A stretch of DNA of 64,000 nucleotides from Planctomycetaceae bacterium (GTDB taxonomy: Bacteria > Planctomycetota > Planctomycetia > Pirellulales > Pirellulaceae). The stretch lies in NCBI GenBank assembly GCA_005778405.1, contig SXOA01000035.1, forward strand, positions 22,721 through 86,720. Reading direction: 5' to 3'. The notes under the pieces were generated by a model that saw only the letters and a list, made by a program, of their open reading frames with translations, did not search any database and was not told where the DNA came from. A program made the position numbers and the translations under genes. Below, piece by piece: positions 1 through 8,598 of the stretch (position 1 is its first letter; each line of letters opens with the position of its first letter).

Positions 1-2639
1 GGGCCGCCGATCCTGTCCACCAAAAGCCCGCTGGCCGCGAGGACGTTGTCGCGGATCATTTCCGCCGGCAGCCGATGGCGCGGGCCACGGGTCAGCCAGA
101 CATTTTCAGGATCTTCCGCCATGACTTTAGGATCGGCGAAGCTTCGCTGGCGGTAGGTGTGTGAAAGGACCATCGTTTTCAGGATCTGCTTCGTGTTCCA
201 GCCGCGGGCGATGAATTCCCGTGAAAGCCAGTCGAGCAATTCGGGGTGTTCGGGTCGTTCCGATTGACTGCCAAAGTCTTCCGCCGTCTCGACGAGGCCC
301 CGTCCGAAGAGTCCCTGCCAGAAGCGGTTCACGGTTACCCGGGCCAGCAGCGGATGCCGCGGATCGGTGAGCCATTTGGCCAGCCCCAGCCGATTTTTAG
401 GCTGGCCGGCGGGAAACTCCGGCAGCGAAGCAGGTGTATTCGGCTCAACAGCTTCTAGCCGTTGGTTATATTCGCCCCGCTTAAGGACATACGCGGTTTT
501 CGGTTGCGGAAGCTCCTTCATGACCATGATTTCGCGCGTTCCCTCGGCCAGTTGCGCTTGCTTGGCTCGAAGTTTTTGGAGTTCGTCGAAGTGGGCGCGG
601 TACGCTTCGTCGTGATTGGCGAGGTAGAAGTCGAGCAGCGACGCTCGCTCACTCTCCGTGAGAGATGCGGCGTCCTTTTCGAGGAGCAGCTTGAGTTGGC
701 TCGCCGCGGAATCATGGACTTCGGCAGCTTCGAGGGTCGTGAGCGCCCAGCCAAAGACCCGCAACTCATCGACGGCCCCGCCGGTAAAACCCCGGTCGCG
801 GAACCGCTCGCCGAGCGCAATCGTGTCGCCGCCGCCACCGGTGATGTCCTTGGTGAGGCCGTCGCGAATGACATCGACTCGCGCCGGCTGGCCGTTGACG
901 AACATCGCCAGTCCCGCGGCTCGGCTGGAGCCGTCGCTGGTCACCGTCACATGGACCCATTCCTTCGTCGGCAGCGGCTCGGCGGCGCGAATCGAGATGG
1001 CATTCCCCGGCCAGAAGTGAATCAGCGACCATTTCAGCTTTCCGTCCTCAATCAGCAGTTCATAGCCGCGGCTGGCGGCATCGGTCCAGGCTCGCGACCG
1101 GTGGAGCACCACGGCCCGCTCCTTCACATCCGGCGTTTTGAGCCAGAGCGAGATGGAGAACGGCTCGTAGCGGTGAAAGTTGCCGAGATTGGTCGTCAGG
1201 GCATGGTCACCGGTGAATTGCACCGCTTTGCCGAACTTACCTTCGACCAGCGAATTCTCCAACGGACCCGTGGCCGTCTGACCTTTCCCCACGGAGCTAT
1301 TAGACTTTCCAGTCGCATCGCGATCATCCAGCGTGAATCGAGCCAGCTCACCAGCTAGCGGTATCGGAGCAACAGGCCGGCCAGCGAGCCACGCATCAAA
1401 TTTCTTTCCTTGCGATGACCGCAATTCCTTAAGCCGCGTTTCAGCCCCCTTCACGGCCGCTTCCGCCTCGCGAAGCTGCTTCTTCTGTGCATCGTCGAGC
1501 AGCCACATTGCCGGCGTGGGTGCGGACTGGGTGAAGTAGGAATAGAGCCCTGCTTCGTCTACGTCGTCGAAGAACGAGAAGAACTGGTAGTACTCTTTTT
1601 GCGTGATCGGATCGAACTTGTGATCGTGGCAGCGACAACACTCGAGCGTGAGGCCGAGAAAGGCCGTGCCGAACGTCACCACGCGGTCATTCACGTAGTT
1701 GACTCGGTACTCTTCCTCGATGGAGCCTCCTTCCGCCTCTTGCGGATGCAGGCGATTAAACGCCGTGGCCAGAATCTGCTCGTCCGTCGCATTCGGAAGC
1801 AGGTCGCCGGCGAGCTGCCAGGTGACAAACTGGTCCCACGGCAGATTGTCGTTGAACGCCTTGATCACCCAGTCCCGCCACGGCCACATGTCCCGCTCGC
1901 GGTCGACCTGAAAGCCATAGCTATCAGCATAGCGAGCCAGATCGAGCCAGTCAGTCGCCATCCGCTCGCCGTACCTTGGAGACCTCAGCAGCCGGTCGAC
2001 GAGATTCTCATACGCCTTTGGGTCCGGATCGCTCACGAATGCCTTGACCTCAGCAGGAGTGGGGGGCAGACCCGTGAGATCGAACGTCACGCGGCGGATC
2101 AACGTCGCCCGGTCAGCTTCCGGCTGGGGCGCGAGTTTACGTTCGGCGAGCTGTGCGAGAACGAGCCGGTCGATGGGATTGTTGACGCGGACACCGAGGG
2201 GAAGCGACTTGGGCGATTCGGGAAGAGGAACCTCCTGGACCGGCAAGAGCGACCAGTGCCCCTGATACTCGGCCCCTTCCTCAATCCACCGCTTCAGCAG
2301 GGCAACTTGCCCAGGAGTCAATCGGCCAAGCTTGGCTTCCGGCGCGGGCATGACCTCCGCTTCGTCCGTGGAGGAAACTCGCCGCAACAATTCGCTTTGT
2401 GCCGGCTTGCCGGGAACGATCGCCGTTTCGCCGGATTCGGCGGGCTTCGTCGCCACGTCACGCACATCGAGCCTTAGACTCGCCTGCCGTTTGTTGGCAT
2501 CGGGGCCGTGACAGGCAAAGCATTTGTCGGAAAGTATCGGGCGAATGTCGCGGTTGAACGACAGTTTTGGCTCCGCGGCAAGAGTAGCAGTCCCAGCGAC
2601 CACGCACAGGACAACGGCAATCGCACGCGAGGATGGCAT
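1..2639 (-). CDS. PSD1 / DUF1549 / LamG-like / DUF1553 secreted cytochrome protein, 3' end beyond window
   Basis: The frame is open from an ATG at 2639 to the left edge (about 879 codons), so the C-terminus is missing. A Sec signal peptide (about residues 1-22) is followed by a planctomycete cytochrome c-like (PSD1) motif CFACH at 40-44, a DUF1549 region at about 150-360 that contains a second CxxCH-type motif (CCRCHDHKF, about 333), a concanavalin/LamG-like insert at about 430-630 (LDDRD, FSISLWLK, DELRVFGWAL) and the start of DUF1553 from about 715 (RNWQ-like NRFWQGLFGRG, LSHTYRQRS). Such proteins are exported, probably haem-binding, and typically sit near DUF1501 genes; their reaction is not established. 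It diverges from the oxidoreductase at 2748, with 108 bp between the starts. The family call is sure; the function is unknown. Confidence 0.88.
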   Translation of the reverse strand, partial: MPSSRAIAVVLCVVAGTATLAAEPKLSFNRDIRPILSDKCFACHGPDANKRQASLRLDVRDVATKPAESGETAIVPGKPAQSELLRRVSSTDEAEVMPAPEAKLGRLTPGQVALLKRWIEEGAEYQGHWSLLPVQEVPLPESPKSLPLGVRVNNPIDRLVLAQLAERKLAPQPEADRATLIRRVTFDLTGLPPTPAEVKAFVSDPDPKAYENLVDRLLRSPRYGERMATDWLDLARYADSYGFQVDRERDMWPWRDWVIKAFNDNLPWDQFVTWQLAGDLLPNATDEQILATAFNRLHPQEAEGGSIEEEYRVNYVNDRVVTFGTAFLGLTLECCRCHDHKFDPITQKEYYQFFSFFDDVDEAGLYSYFTQSAPTPAMWLLDDAQKKQLREAEAAVKGAETRLKELRSSQGKKFDAWLAGRPVAPIPLAGELARFTLDDRDATGKSNSSVGKGQTATGPLENSLVEGKFGKAVQFTGDHALTTNLGNFHRYEPFSISLWLKTPDVKERAVVLHRSRAWTDAASRGYELLIEDGKLKWSLIHFWPGNAISIRAAEPLPTKEWVHVTVTSDGSSRAAGLAMFVNGQPARVDVIRDGLTKDITGGGGDTIALGERFRDRGFTGGAVDELRVFGWALTTLEAAEVHDSAASQLKLLLEKDAASLTESERASLLDFYLANHDEAYRAHFDELQKLRAKQAQLAEGTREIMVMKELPQPKTAYVLKRGEYNQRLEAVEPNTPASLPEFPAGQPKNRLGLAKWLTDPRHPLLARVTVNRFWQGLFGRGLVETAEDFGSQSERPEHPELLDWLSREFIARGWNTKQILKTMVLSHTYRQRSFADPKVMAEDPENVWLTRGPRHRLPAEMIRDNVLAASGLLVDRIGG

Positions 2640-2747
2640 TTCAGGTCACTTCAAGGAAGAGAACAATACCCTATGGTCCTAGGCAGCATCGCTTAGAACT
2701 ACCGTCTATAATACCAGCCCGTCTCCTACAACCGAGGACTCCCAGCC

Positions 2748-4082
2748 ATGAAATTCTCCCTCCCTTCCCGACGTCGATTCCTACAACAAGCTGCCGCAAT
2801 CGGCATTGCCGCGCCTGCCTTCATTCGCAACCTGCGGGCCGCTCCGCCCAGTGAGACCGTCCGCCACGCCAGCTTTGGGGCTTCGGGGATGGCGGGGGCG
2901 GACTTGCGGGCCATATCCAGCCACAAGGCGACAAAACTTGTCTGTGTGGCGGACGTGGATACTGCTAGCGGCGAAGCTTTGAAAAGGGACTTCCCCGAGA
3001 TCCGCGTCTATCAGGACTGGCGAGAACTTCTCGACAAGGAACAGAAAAATCTGGACTCGGTCAACGTCTCCACCCCCGACCACATGCATGCCCCCATCGG
3101 CATGAGCGCGCTGCAGCTCGGCCTGGCGATGTATGGCCAGAAGCCGTTGACCAATGACGTGTATGAAACGCGGAAGCTGACTGAGTATGCCCGCGAGAAG
3201 AAGCTGGTGACACAGATGGGGATTCAGGTCCACTCCGCATCGGAGTACCGCAATGCCGTCCATCTCATCCAGGAGGGAGCGATTGGCAAAGTCAAGGAAG
3301 TGCATACCTGGAGCAGCAAGAAGTGGGGGGATCCCTCTCGGCTGCCGGCAAGGATGGATGCCCCGCCGCCGACGCTCAACTGGAATCTGTGGCTGGGGGT
3401 CATGGCCGAGCGGCCGTTCATCGGTGACGGTTATTACCATCCCGGCAACTGGCGGAAGCGGATCGATTTCGGCACGGGGACTTTTGGCGACATGGGCTGC
3501 CACATCTATGACCCGGTTTTCGGGGCCCTCGCCCTCACCGCCCCCGTCAGCGTTCGCAGCGAAGGGCCGATGCCCAGCGCTCACAACTGGGCCAATGACG
3601 CCATCGTGCATTATGTCTTTCCAGGGACGAAGTTCACGGCTGGAACTACCGTGGCCGTCACGTGGTACGACGGCGATCAGCGGCCTCCCAAGGCCGTGCA
3701 AGAGTTGCTTGGCAAACAGGGAATGCCTGACCAGGGCTCCATTTTCATCGGCGAAGGGGGAATCATGCTGCTGCCGCACGTCTCCCAGCCGATCCTGCTG
3801 CCGGAGGAGAAATTCAAAGACCACCCGCGGCCCAAGCTGGTGATCAGCGACCACTGGCAACAGTTCGTGGAAGCGGTCCGCGGCAACGGCCAGACGAGCG
3901 CCGGCTTCGACTATTCGGGCCCGCTGACCGAGTCGGTGCTGCTGGGCGGCGTCGCCTCGCGGTTCCCCAAGCAAACGCTGGAATGGGATGCCGCCCATCT
4001 AAAATTCACAAACGTCCCGGACGCGAATCAGTACATCCGCCGGGATTATCGGAAGGGCTGGGAAGTGAAGGGGCTGTCGTAA
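2748..4082 (+). CDS. Tat-exported GFO/IDH/MocA family oxidoreductase
   Basis: The 444-residue product begins with a twin-arginine signal (SRRRFLQQAA, then a hydrophobic stretch to about residue 31). A Rossmann fold follows, with the glycine-rich GASGMAG near 44 and the acidic end of strand 2 (CVADVD near 65). The family EKP motif appears as QKP (YGQKPLTND, about 125-135), giving the usual catalytic lysine but Gln in place of Glu. The C-terminal half (SSKKWGDPSRLP, DMGCHIYDPVF) matches the alpha/beta sheet domain of planctomycete members. The family is NAD(P)-dependent sugar or inositol dehydrogenases, and exported members presumably carry cofactor folded through Tat. Substrate cannot be read from sequence. 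Confidence 0.9.
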   Translation: MKFSLPSRRRFLQQAAAIGIAAPAFIRNLRAAPPSETVRHASFGASGMAGADLRAISSHKATKLVCVADVDTASGEALKRDFPEIRVYQDWRELLDKEQKNLDSVNVSTPDHMHAPIGMSALQLGLAMYGQKPLTNDVYETRKLTEYAREKKLVTQMGIQVHSASEYRNAVHLIQEGAIGKVKEVHTWSSKKWGDPSRLPARMDAPPPTLNWNLWLGVMAERPFIGDGYYHPGNWRKRIDFGTGTFGDMGCHIYDPVFGALALTAPVSVRSEGPMPSAHNWANDAIVHYVFPGTKFTAGTTVAVTWYDGDQRPPKAVQELLGKQGMPDQGSIFIGEGGIMLLPHVSQPILLPEEKFKDHPRPKLVISDHWQQFVEAVRGNGQTSAGFDYSGPLTESVLLGGVASRFPKQTLEWDAAHLKFTNVPDANQYIRRDYRKGWEVKGLS

Positions 4083-4089
4083 GAGAAAA

Positions 4090-4512
4090 CTAGCCCCGCG
4101 TCTTTACCATCACCAGCTCGTTCCCGCGGCCTTTGTATTGCACGTGCGACATGTAACTGTGCATGAGCATCAGGCCGCGGCCGTGGGGCTTGTTCAGAAG
4201 GTCGGGGCTGGTTGGATCGGGAACCTGGTCGGGGCTGAAGCCCGCTCCTTCGTCCACAATCTCAACCCGCAACTGGCGAGGGCTGGTTTGCACGAGAACC
4301 CGGACGGACTTGGAGGGGTCTTCCTTGTTGCCGTGCTTGATGGCGTTGACGAGGGCTTCCTCGACCGCCATATGCACGCCAAAGACTTCCCGCGAGTCCC
4401 ACTTCTCCGCTTCGAGCTGGGCCAGAAGCGCGTCGATAATCTGCTCCGCAGCCTGCGTCCGGCTGGGAATGCGCTGTTCGAGTTGCCAGGTCCAGCAAGG
4501 ATGCATCGTCAC
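4090..4512 (-). CDS. RsbW-like ATP-binding protein (anti-sigma serine kinase family)
   Basis: This 140-residue GHKL/HATPase_c_2 protein shows the N box EEALVNAIKHGNK (about 67-79), the G1 box DEGAGFSP (about 108-115) and the G2 box GRGLMLMHSYM (about 128-138). It has no dimerisation or sensor domain, the form typical of anti-sigma serine kinases such as RsbW/SpoIIAB. The STAS-domain gene lies 200 bp upstream on the same strand, which supports a partner-switching pair. No cognate sigma-B/F gene is adjacent. A second start two codons in is possible. Confidence 0.85.
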   Translation of the reverse strand: MTMHPCWTWQLEQRIPSRTQAAEQIIDALLAQLEAEKWDSREVFGVHMAVEEALVNAIKHGNKEDPSKSVRVLVQTSPRQLRVEIVDEGAGFSPDQVPDPTSPDLLNKPHGRGLMLMHSYMSHVQYKGRGNELVMVKTRG

Positions 4513-4712
4513 AAGAATCTTTGCCCAGGCGGAATGCTTCGCTGGCGAACCGTCCGCAGCATAACGCCGCGCCCGTGGGGTTCGCCTTGATGAACCATAG
4601 TCCGCGGGCCACCGGGTGCGCGGCCAAAATGCGACCCGACGCAGTATGCGCTCAAAAGATACGCTGGGGGCACGGGAGAATCGTCACAACCGGCCGGTCC
4701 AGCAGCCGCTGT

Positions 4713-5093
4713 CTACATCCCGGCCAGGGCGTCGTTTTCGTTCGGCTTGATGTCGAACAACTGGTTCAGCCGCGTGATCACGAAAACTTCGTAGATTTCT
4801 GGCCGCAGGTTGCAAAGGCGCATCTTTCCCTTGGCGGCTTTGACCTTCTTGTCCAGCATGATGAGCTTGTTGAGGGCGGCACTGGAGAGGAATTCGACGC
4901 TGTTGAAATTGAGGATCAGGTTCTGCTTCTTTTCCTTTTCCACCAGGGCGAACAGTTCATCGCCAAGCTCCTGGATATTTGCCGCATCAATAATCTTGCG
5001 GTCCAGGAATCGGACCAGGGCGACCTCCCCCGCGCTGCCGCTGAGATTCATTACTTCGATTCGACGATGGACAGCCATTTCAGCCACTCCCAA
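4713..5093 (-). CDS. STAS-domain anti-anti-sigma factor (RsbV/SpoIIAA-like)
   Basis: This 126-residue protein is a single STAS domain. It has an N-terminal beta strand (GEVALVRFLDRKI), the conserved loop and helix FNSVEFLSSAALNKLIML with the phospho-acceptor serine region (SS at about 70-71), and a C-terminal KGKMRLCNLRPEIYEVF segment. RsbV-type proteins bind an RsbW-type kinase and release its sigma factor; the RsbW-like gene just downstream on the same strand is the natural partner. Met6 (MAVHRRIEV) is an equally plausible start. Confidence 0.85.
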   Translation of the reverse strand: MGVAEMAVHRRIEVMNLSGSAGEVALVRFLDRKIIDAANIQELGDELFALVEKEKKQNLILNFNSVEFLSSAALNKLIMLDKKVKAAKGKMRLCNLRPEIYEVFVITRLNQLFDIKPNENDALAGM

Positions 5094-5199
5094 AAATGCG
5101 CGGCATGCGCCAATTCAAAAATACGTATTTTCGTCTCCAACCATTCACATCTAACGTAACGCACCAGTGCCCAAATTGCAACCGTTCACCAAGAGCCCC

Positions 5200-6411
5200 T
5201 TACTGCCCCCCGGCCTGCTCCCTTTCCGCTTGGGACCGCTTCTCCTGGTCATACCACAGTCGCCAGGCACGTTGGTCATAGCCGAAAGTGGTTCCAGTGA
5301 GCCTGGTCAGGGCGGCCAGCACCTCCTGATTCTGCACCCGAGCGACAATGACTCGTGGGCCTTCATTCTGAATGATCGATGTGCCACCGTCCGCGCTGAA
5401 AGTGGCGGCCGTGGCCGCTGGGTTGAGTCGGCCGGGCTGGGTTCGCTGGTGGATGGTAATCAGGGCGTCAATCAGCGGCGAAACCGCGGCGGGATCATCA
5501 ATCCGCGCGAGGGCCATGGCGGCCCGGTTGACCACCGGATTACTGGAATCCTTGAGGGCCACAATGAACGCATCCGCCACGTGCGGCACTTTGAGCCGCA
5601 CAATCTTGTCGAGGCAGTAGTGATAGACCTCCTCATCGGGGTCGGCAAGCGATGTCCGCACGAGCACTTGCACGGCGTCGCCACCGGCAATGGTCTCCAG
5701 GACGTCGATGTAGAGCATCTTGACCGCGCGTACTCGCTCGCGGGAGAGCATCGTCCCCAGCGCCGGGATCGCTTCGGGATCCTTGATGGCGGCAATCGTA
5801 TCGGCAACTCCTTGGTCGCTTCCCAAGTGAGCCCTCAGGCGGACGAGCTTCGCCAGCCACGCTCTTTCCGCCAGCTCGCGCTTGGAGCGCGTTTCGATGA
5901 TTTCAATCTCTTGCAGCGTCCGCCAGCGTCCCTTGTAGAACTCAAAGCCTTCGGCGCGATGATAATCCTGTTTGGTGGTCCAACGGCCGTCCACGTAGGC
6001 AAAACCCAAGAGGGCCCGCGCGGCTTGATTGTTGGGATCGAGCTCGATGACCCGTTCCAAGTGACTCGTCCGCTGCCGCGTCAGATGATGGTCGCGGCAC
6101 CAGTCGGCCAGCTTCCACTGCGCGGCCACGGTATCGGGGGACTGCTGAGCCAGCTCTTCATACTCCCGTTCCACGGGCAACTCGCGGAGGTGCTCGCAGA
6201 CTTGCTCCTGCGTCAGCTTCAGGACCAGTCCCGATGGCTGGCGAATGACATACCGCACTAGCGGCGTTTCCTCCTTGTTCAGCCACTCCCCCTGCACCTC
6301 TCCGCCGGACGCGAGGCGAAAGGTATCCGCCCGCAACGGCGAAAGTGGCATCAATGCAATTGACGCCAGCAGCGCGGCACAGGAGACAGGATTACTCTCC
6401 AATCGAGACAT
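5200..6411 (-). CDS. Secreted HEAT-repeat domain protein
   Basis: I place the start at 6411 (MSRLESNPV), not at 6447, because it gives a compact signal peptide ending near LSPLRA. The protein is then about 403 residues. After a short beta region (FRLASGGEVQGEW, as in proteins that begin by parsing an attribute) it has TPR-like helices (LERVIELDPNNQAARALLG), then tandem HEAT-like repeats (DPEAIPALGTML, DPDEEVYHYCLDKIV, SSNPVVNRAAMALARIDDPAAVSPLI). The C-terminus FGYDQRAWRLWYDQEK resembles planctomycete HEAT-repeat proteins of unknown role. Probably periplasmic and a binding scaffold; no enzyme motif seen. Confidence 0.75.
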   Translation of the reverse strand: MSRLESNPVSCAALLASIALMPLSPLRADTFRLASGGEVQGEWLNKEETPLVRYVIRQPSGLVLKLTQEQVCEHLRELPVEREYEELAQQSPDTVAAQWKLADWCRDHHLTRQRTSHLERVIELDPNNQAARALLGFAYVDGRWTTKQDYHRAEGFEFYKGRWRTLQEIEIIETRSKRELAERAWLAKLVRLRAHLGSDQGVADTIAAIKDPEAIPALGTMLSRERVRAVKMLYIDVLETIAGGDAVQVLVRTSLADPDEEVYHYCLDKIVRLKVPHVADAFIVALKDSSNPVVNRAAMALARIDDPAAVSPLIDALITIHQRTQPGRLNPAATAATFSADGGTSIIQNEGPRVIVARVQNQEVLAALTRLTGTTFGYDQRAWRLWYDQEKRSQAEREQAGGQ

Positions 6412-6501
6412 GCCAACAGTATAAGCGTGTTTCGACGCGCGGGACAAGCAAATCGAGCGGTCGGTAGTTTTGCCTTTTTCATGCGCTGCTAGAATGAGAG
6501 C

Positions 6502-6696
6502 ATGAGATCATTCGTAGCTGGCGCAATCGCTCTTGTGGTCACAGTAGTCGTTGCTGTCTTGGGACTGGTGCTTTCGGGTATTATCTTTAGCTCAGACCTC
6601 GCTACTATTGGGGGCAACTCGGTCGTTTTTGTAGGCGCTCTAGTTGCCCTGATTGCTGGTACGGCTACATACCGGCGGCTCACGCGGTCCCGCTGA
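6502..6696 (+). CDS. Small two-helix membrane protein, hypothetical
   Basis: The 64-residue product has two hydrophobic segments, about 5-29 and 38-56, and a basic C-terminus (YRRLTRSR), a sensible inner-membrane topology. A purine-rich GAGAG lies close upstream of the ATG. It sits alone between two minus-strand genes. The opposite strand also has a 71-codon frame here, but its composition (Thr/Arg rich, no hydrophobic core) looks like a shadow. No family recognised. Confidence 0.5.
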   Translation: MRSFVAGAIALVVTVVVAVLGLVLSGIIFSSDLATIGGNSVVFVGALVALIAGTATYRRLTRSR

Positions 6697-6763
6697 ACCG
6701 ACATGCTGCCCCATTCCTCGGCATCAAGGATTATCGAACAGCATCCCTATCGACCAAACAGAG

Positions 6764-7237
6764 CTATTTGATCTCCTTGCTTGCTGACGCCAGCCGGGCC
6801 GCTTGCTGGCGATATTTCTCGTGGGTCTCCAGGTCGAAGGGCTCATGGTTGTCGAGACCGGGGACGCCACGATACTGGGCCTGGCAGCGATAGCACTGAA
6901 GCTGGTTGCCGACCAGGATATAGAGCACCAGGTCGATGAATGCCGCGGCGAAAAGCGTACCGTAGGTCCACCACGGCATGTGCAGGTACCAGAAAACCGA
7001 GCTGATGACGGCTGCCAGCACGACGATGGCCACCCCCAGCACCTGCGGAAAGTCCTTGCGGATGAACAGCTCCGTGCTGGGGCAAATCAGGCACTGCGTG
7101 ACCTGCTTCTGGGTGACGCACCCCTGCGGAACCGGGAATCTCACACCGCACCGGCAGCAGGCGATTTCAGCCGATTCCGGCCCGAACTGGGCGATCGCTG
7201 GCTGGTCGCACGCGGGGCAGCGGAAAGTGACGTTCAT
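6764..7237 (-). CDS. Membrane protein with zinc-ribbon cysteine pairs, hypothetical
   Basis: The 157-residue protein has four CxxC-type pairs: CPAC (7-10), CCRC (about 27-30), CLIC (about 49-52) and, after two membrane helices (about 66-85 and 90-112), CYRC (about 117-120). This is a zinc-ribbon or rubredoxin-like knuckle arrangement split around a hairpin of two transmembrane helices. It lies 7 bp downstream of the polytopic membrane protein gene and is the last gene of the kinase/sigma run. Function unknown. Confidence 0.7.
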   Translation of the reverse strand: MNVTFRCPACDQPAIAQFGPESAEIACCRCGVRFPVPQGCVTQKQVTQCLICPSTELFIRKDFPQVLGVAIVVLAAVISSVFWYLHMPWWTYGTLFAAAFIDLVLYILVGNQLQCYRCQAQYRGVPGLDNHEPFDLETHEKYRQQAARLASASKEIK

Positions 7238-7244
7238 TGCGCAA

Positions 7245-8042
7245 TTATAGCGGGAAGCCGCCGCGGACGGACATGAGCTGCGCGGTCAGTTCGCCGATGA
7301 AGGCCAGGATCATGGCGGCATACAGAATGCCCGTGGCGCTTTGCGTGTTGGGAATCTTGAGTGTGAGCCAGGTCATCCGCGCGAGACCCAGAGTGCTGAC
7401 GAGTCCCGCAAGCCAGCGAAGACTGAGGAACACCAGCCACGACGTCGACAGATTTCCACTTTGCGACAGCCGGTTCGCTTCGAGACCCGCGCAGAGACCG
7501 GCCAGCAGCATGCGGGCCACAATTGCAACCGCCATGAACACAACCAGCCGCTGCAAAGGGGCCAGCTTCATCGACGGCGTGTTGAGATACCAGTGCCCCA
7601 AGAGCATCGCCGTGGTGATGGAGCCGAGCAGCAAACTCCCCAGGAGACGGTCCAGAGCTCCCCAGAAGGTGATCCCCTCCGCTCGTTCCATCAACGGCAA
7701 CAGCATGCCGGCGAGCGCGAACGCGGCGACCAGCCAAATGGCCACCTTGCCGGCGCGAGTCGCCTCGTACATCCAGATGACAGCGCCTATATAGCTTAAG
7801 GCCGCGGCGCCGACCGCCATGCCGAGTTGCCACCACCAGAGGTTGTCGGCAGCGGGCGATGACAAGTGCCGGGTGGTGTAAATCGCCGGCACGGCAAACG
7901 TGCAGATGCCCATCAGCACCCACAGGTGGATGCGAAAGAACCCGCTCGTCACCAAGCGGCTGGAGGTGCAGCCCATCGAGACCGAAATTCCCAGCGTCAA
8001 GCGGAAAAGGAACTCCACGAGGATTTGCCAGATTGCATCCAT
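7245..8042 (-). CDS. Polytopic membrane protein, hypothetical
   Basis: The 265-residue product appears to have seven or eight hydrophobic helices, with a conserved-looking N-terminus (LTLGISVSMGCTSSRLVTSGFFRIHLWVLMG) that ends in a paired motif GFFRIH. It lacks any transporter or enzyme signature I recognise. It is transcribed with the zinc-ribbon protein (7-bp gap) and follows the zinc-finger gene after 56 bp. Its place in a kinase/sigma cluster suggests a membrane sensor or anchor, but that is inference only. Confidence 0.75.
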   Translation of the reverse strand: MDAIWQILVEFLFRLTLGISVSMGCTSSRLVTSGFFRIHLWVLMGICTFAVPAIYTTRHLSSPAADNLWWWQLGMAVGAAALSYIGAVIWMYEATRAGKVAIWLVAAFALAGMLLPLMERAEGITFWGALDRLLGSLLLGSITTAMLLGHWYLNTPSMKLAPLQRLVVFMAVAIVARMLLAGLCAGLEANRLSQSGNLSTSWLVFLSLRWLAGLVSTLGLARMTWLTLKIPNTQSATGILYAAMILAFIGELTAQLMSVRGGFPL

Positions 8043-8098
8043 GAAAAACGATTTCTGGCCGTTACGCGGACGGCGATGGCGCGCGACCCAGTCGCCGC

Positions 8099-8509
8099 CT
8101 ACGATCTCTTCTTCAGATGCCCGGCGGTGGATTGAAAATACTTGGTGCGGCGGACCTCGATGACTTCGAGGGTTTCGTCCTGCTGGCGGCGAAGGTCATC
8201 CAGGTTCGAGGCGCAGAAACGACAGCCGATCTTCTGGATGTGAAACTTGATGTAGGCCATGTGCTCATCGTCGAGCGCGGAAAGCAGAAAGCTGCCAAGA
8301 TGCTCGCGGCTGGGGCAACTGAGGCGCGTCCGCCGCCAGATTTCGCCAACACTGTGGACTCCCGCGTCGCGCCGGCCGTTAATAGCGGAAAGCCGCGTCA
8401 GAAGCTCGGGACGAGCGCGCAGCTCCTGCTCGATGGCGGCCATCTCCTCGGGAGGGAGCGCCTCTTCCAGGTAGGATTCGAGTTCGGATTGGGTGATGCG
8501 ACGGGTCAT
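8099..8509 (-). CDS. Zinc-finger-like protein, possible anti-sigma factor
   Basis: The 136-residue product has an N-terminal helical part (ELESYLEEALPPEEMAAIEQELRARPEL), of the type seen at the start of planctomycete anti-sigma-like proteins, and a C-terminal part with CPSREHLGSFL, then an H-x5-C-x2-C cluster (FHIQKIGCRFCASNLDDL, about 92-108). Classical zinc-binding anti-sigma domains use H-x3-C-x2-C, so this is a variant. It directly follows the ECF-type sigma factor, separated only by a palindromic repeat, the usual place for an anti-sigma gene. No transmembrane helix, so it would be cytoplasmic. The role is inferred. Confidence 0.7.
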   Translation of the reverse strand: MTRRITQSELESYLEEALPPEEMAAIEQELRARPELLTRLSAINGRRDAGVHSVGEIWRRTRLSCPSREHLGSFLLSALDDEHMAYIKFHIQKIGCRFCASNLDDLRRQQDETLEVIEVRRTKYFQSTAGHLKKRS

Positions 8510-8514
8510 GCTTT

Positions 8515-8598
8515 GTGGGGTAGGCTTCTAGCCTTCCCGGCGTCGGAATACGTTGCTAATCAATTCAGTTTTCTGGGCAGGCTGGAAGCCTACCCCAC
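8515..8598. repeat. Intergenic palindromic repeat, family A copy 1
   Basis: Arms GTGGGGTAGGCTTCTAGCCT (8515-8534) and its near-complement AGGCTGGAAGCCTACCCCAC (8579-8598) flank a 44-bp spacer. The same arm sequence recurs at 10233-10295. It fills the gap between the sigma factor and zinc-finger genes and could form an RNA hairpin in the transcript. Confidence 0.8.

Noticed and set aside
462..2477. Large plus-strand open frames at 462-1358 and 1599-2477
   Set aside because: The minus strand carries one continuous PSD1/DUF1549/LamG/DUF1553 frame across both.
2781..3998. 405-codon open frame antisense to the GFO/IDH/MocA gene
   Set aside because: Complete overlap with a well-supported gene; sequence lacks domains and is typical of antisense frames at high GC.
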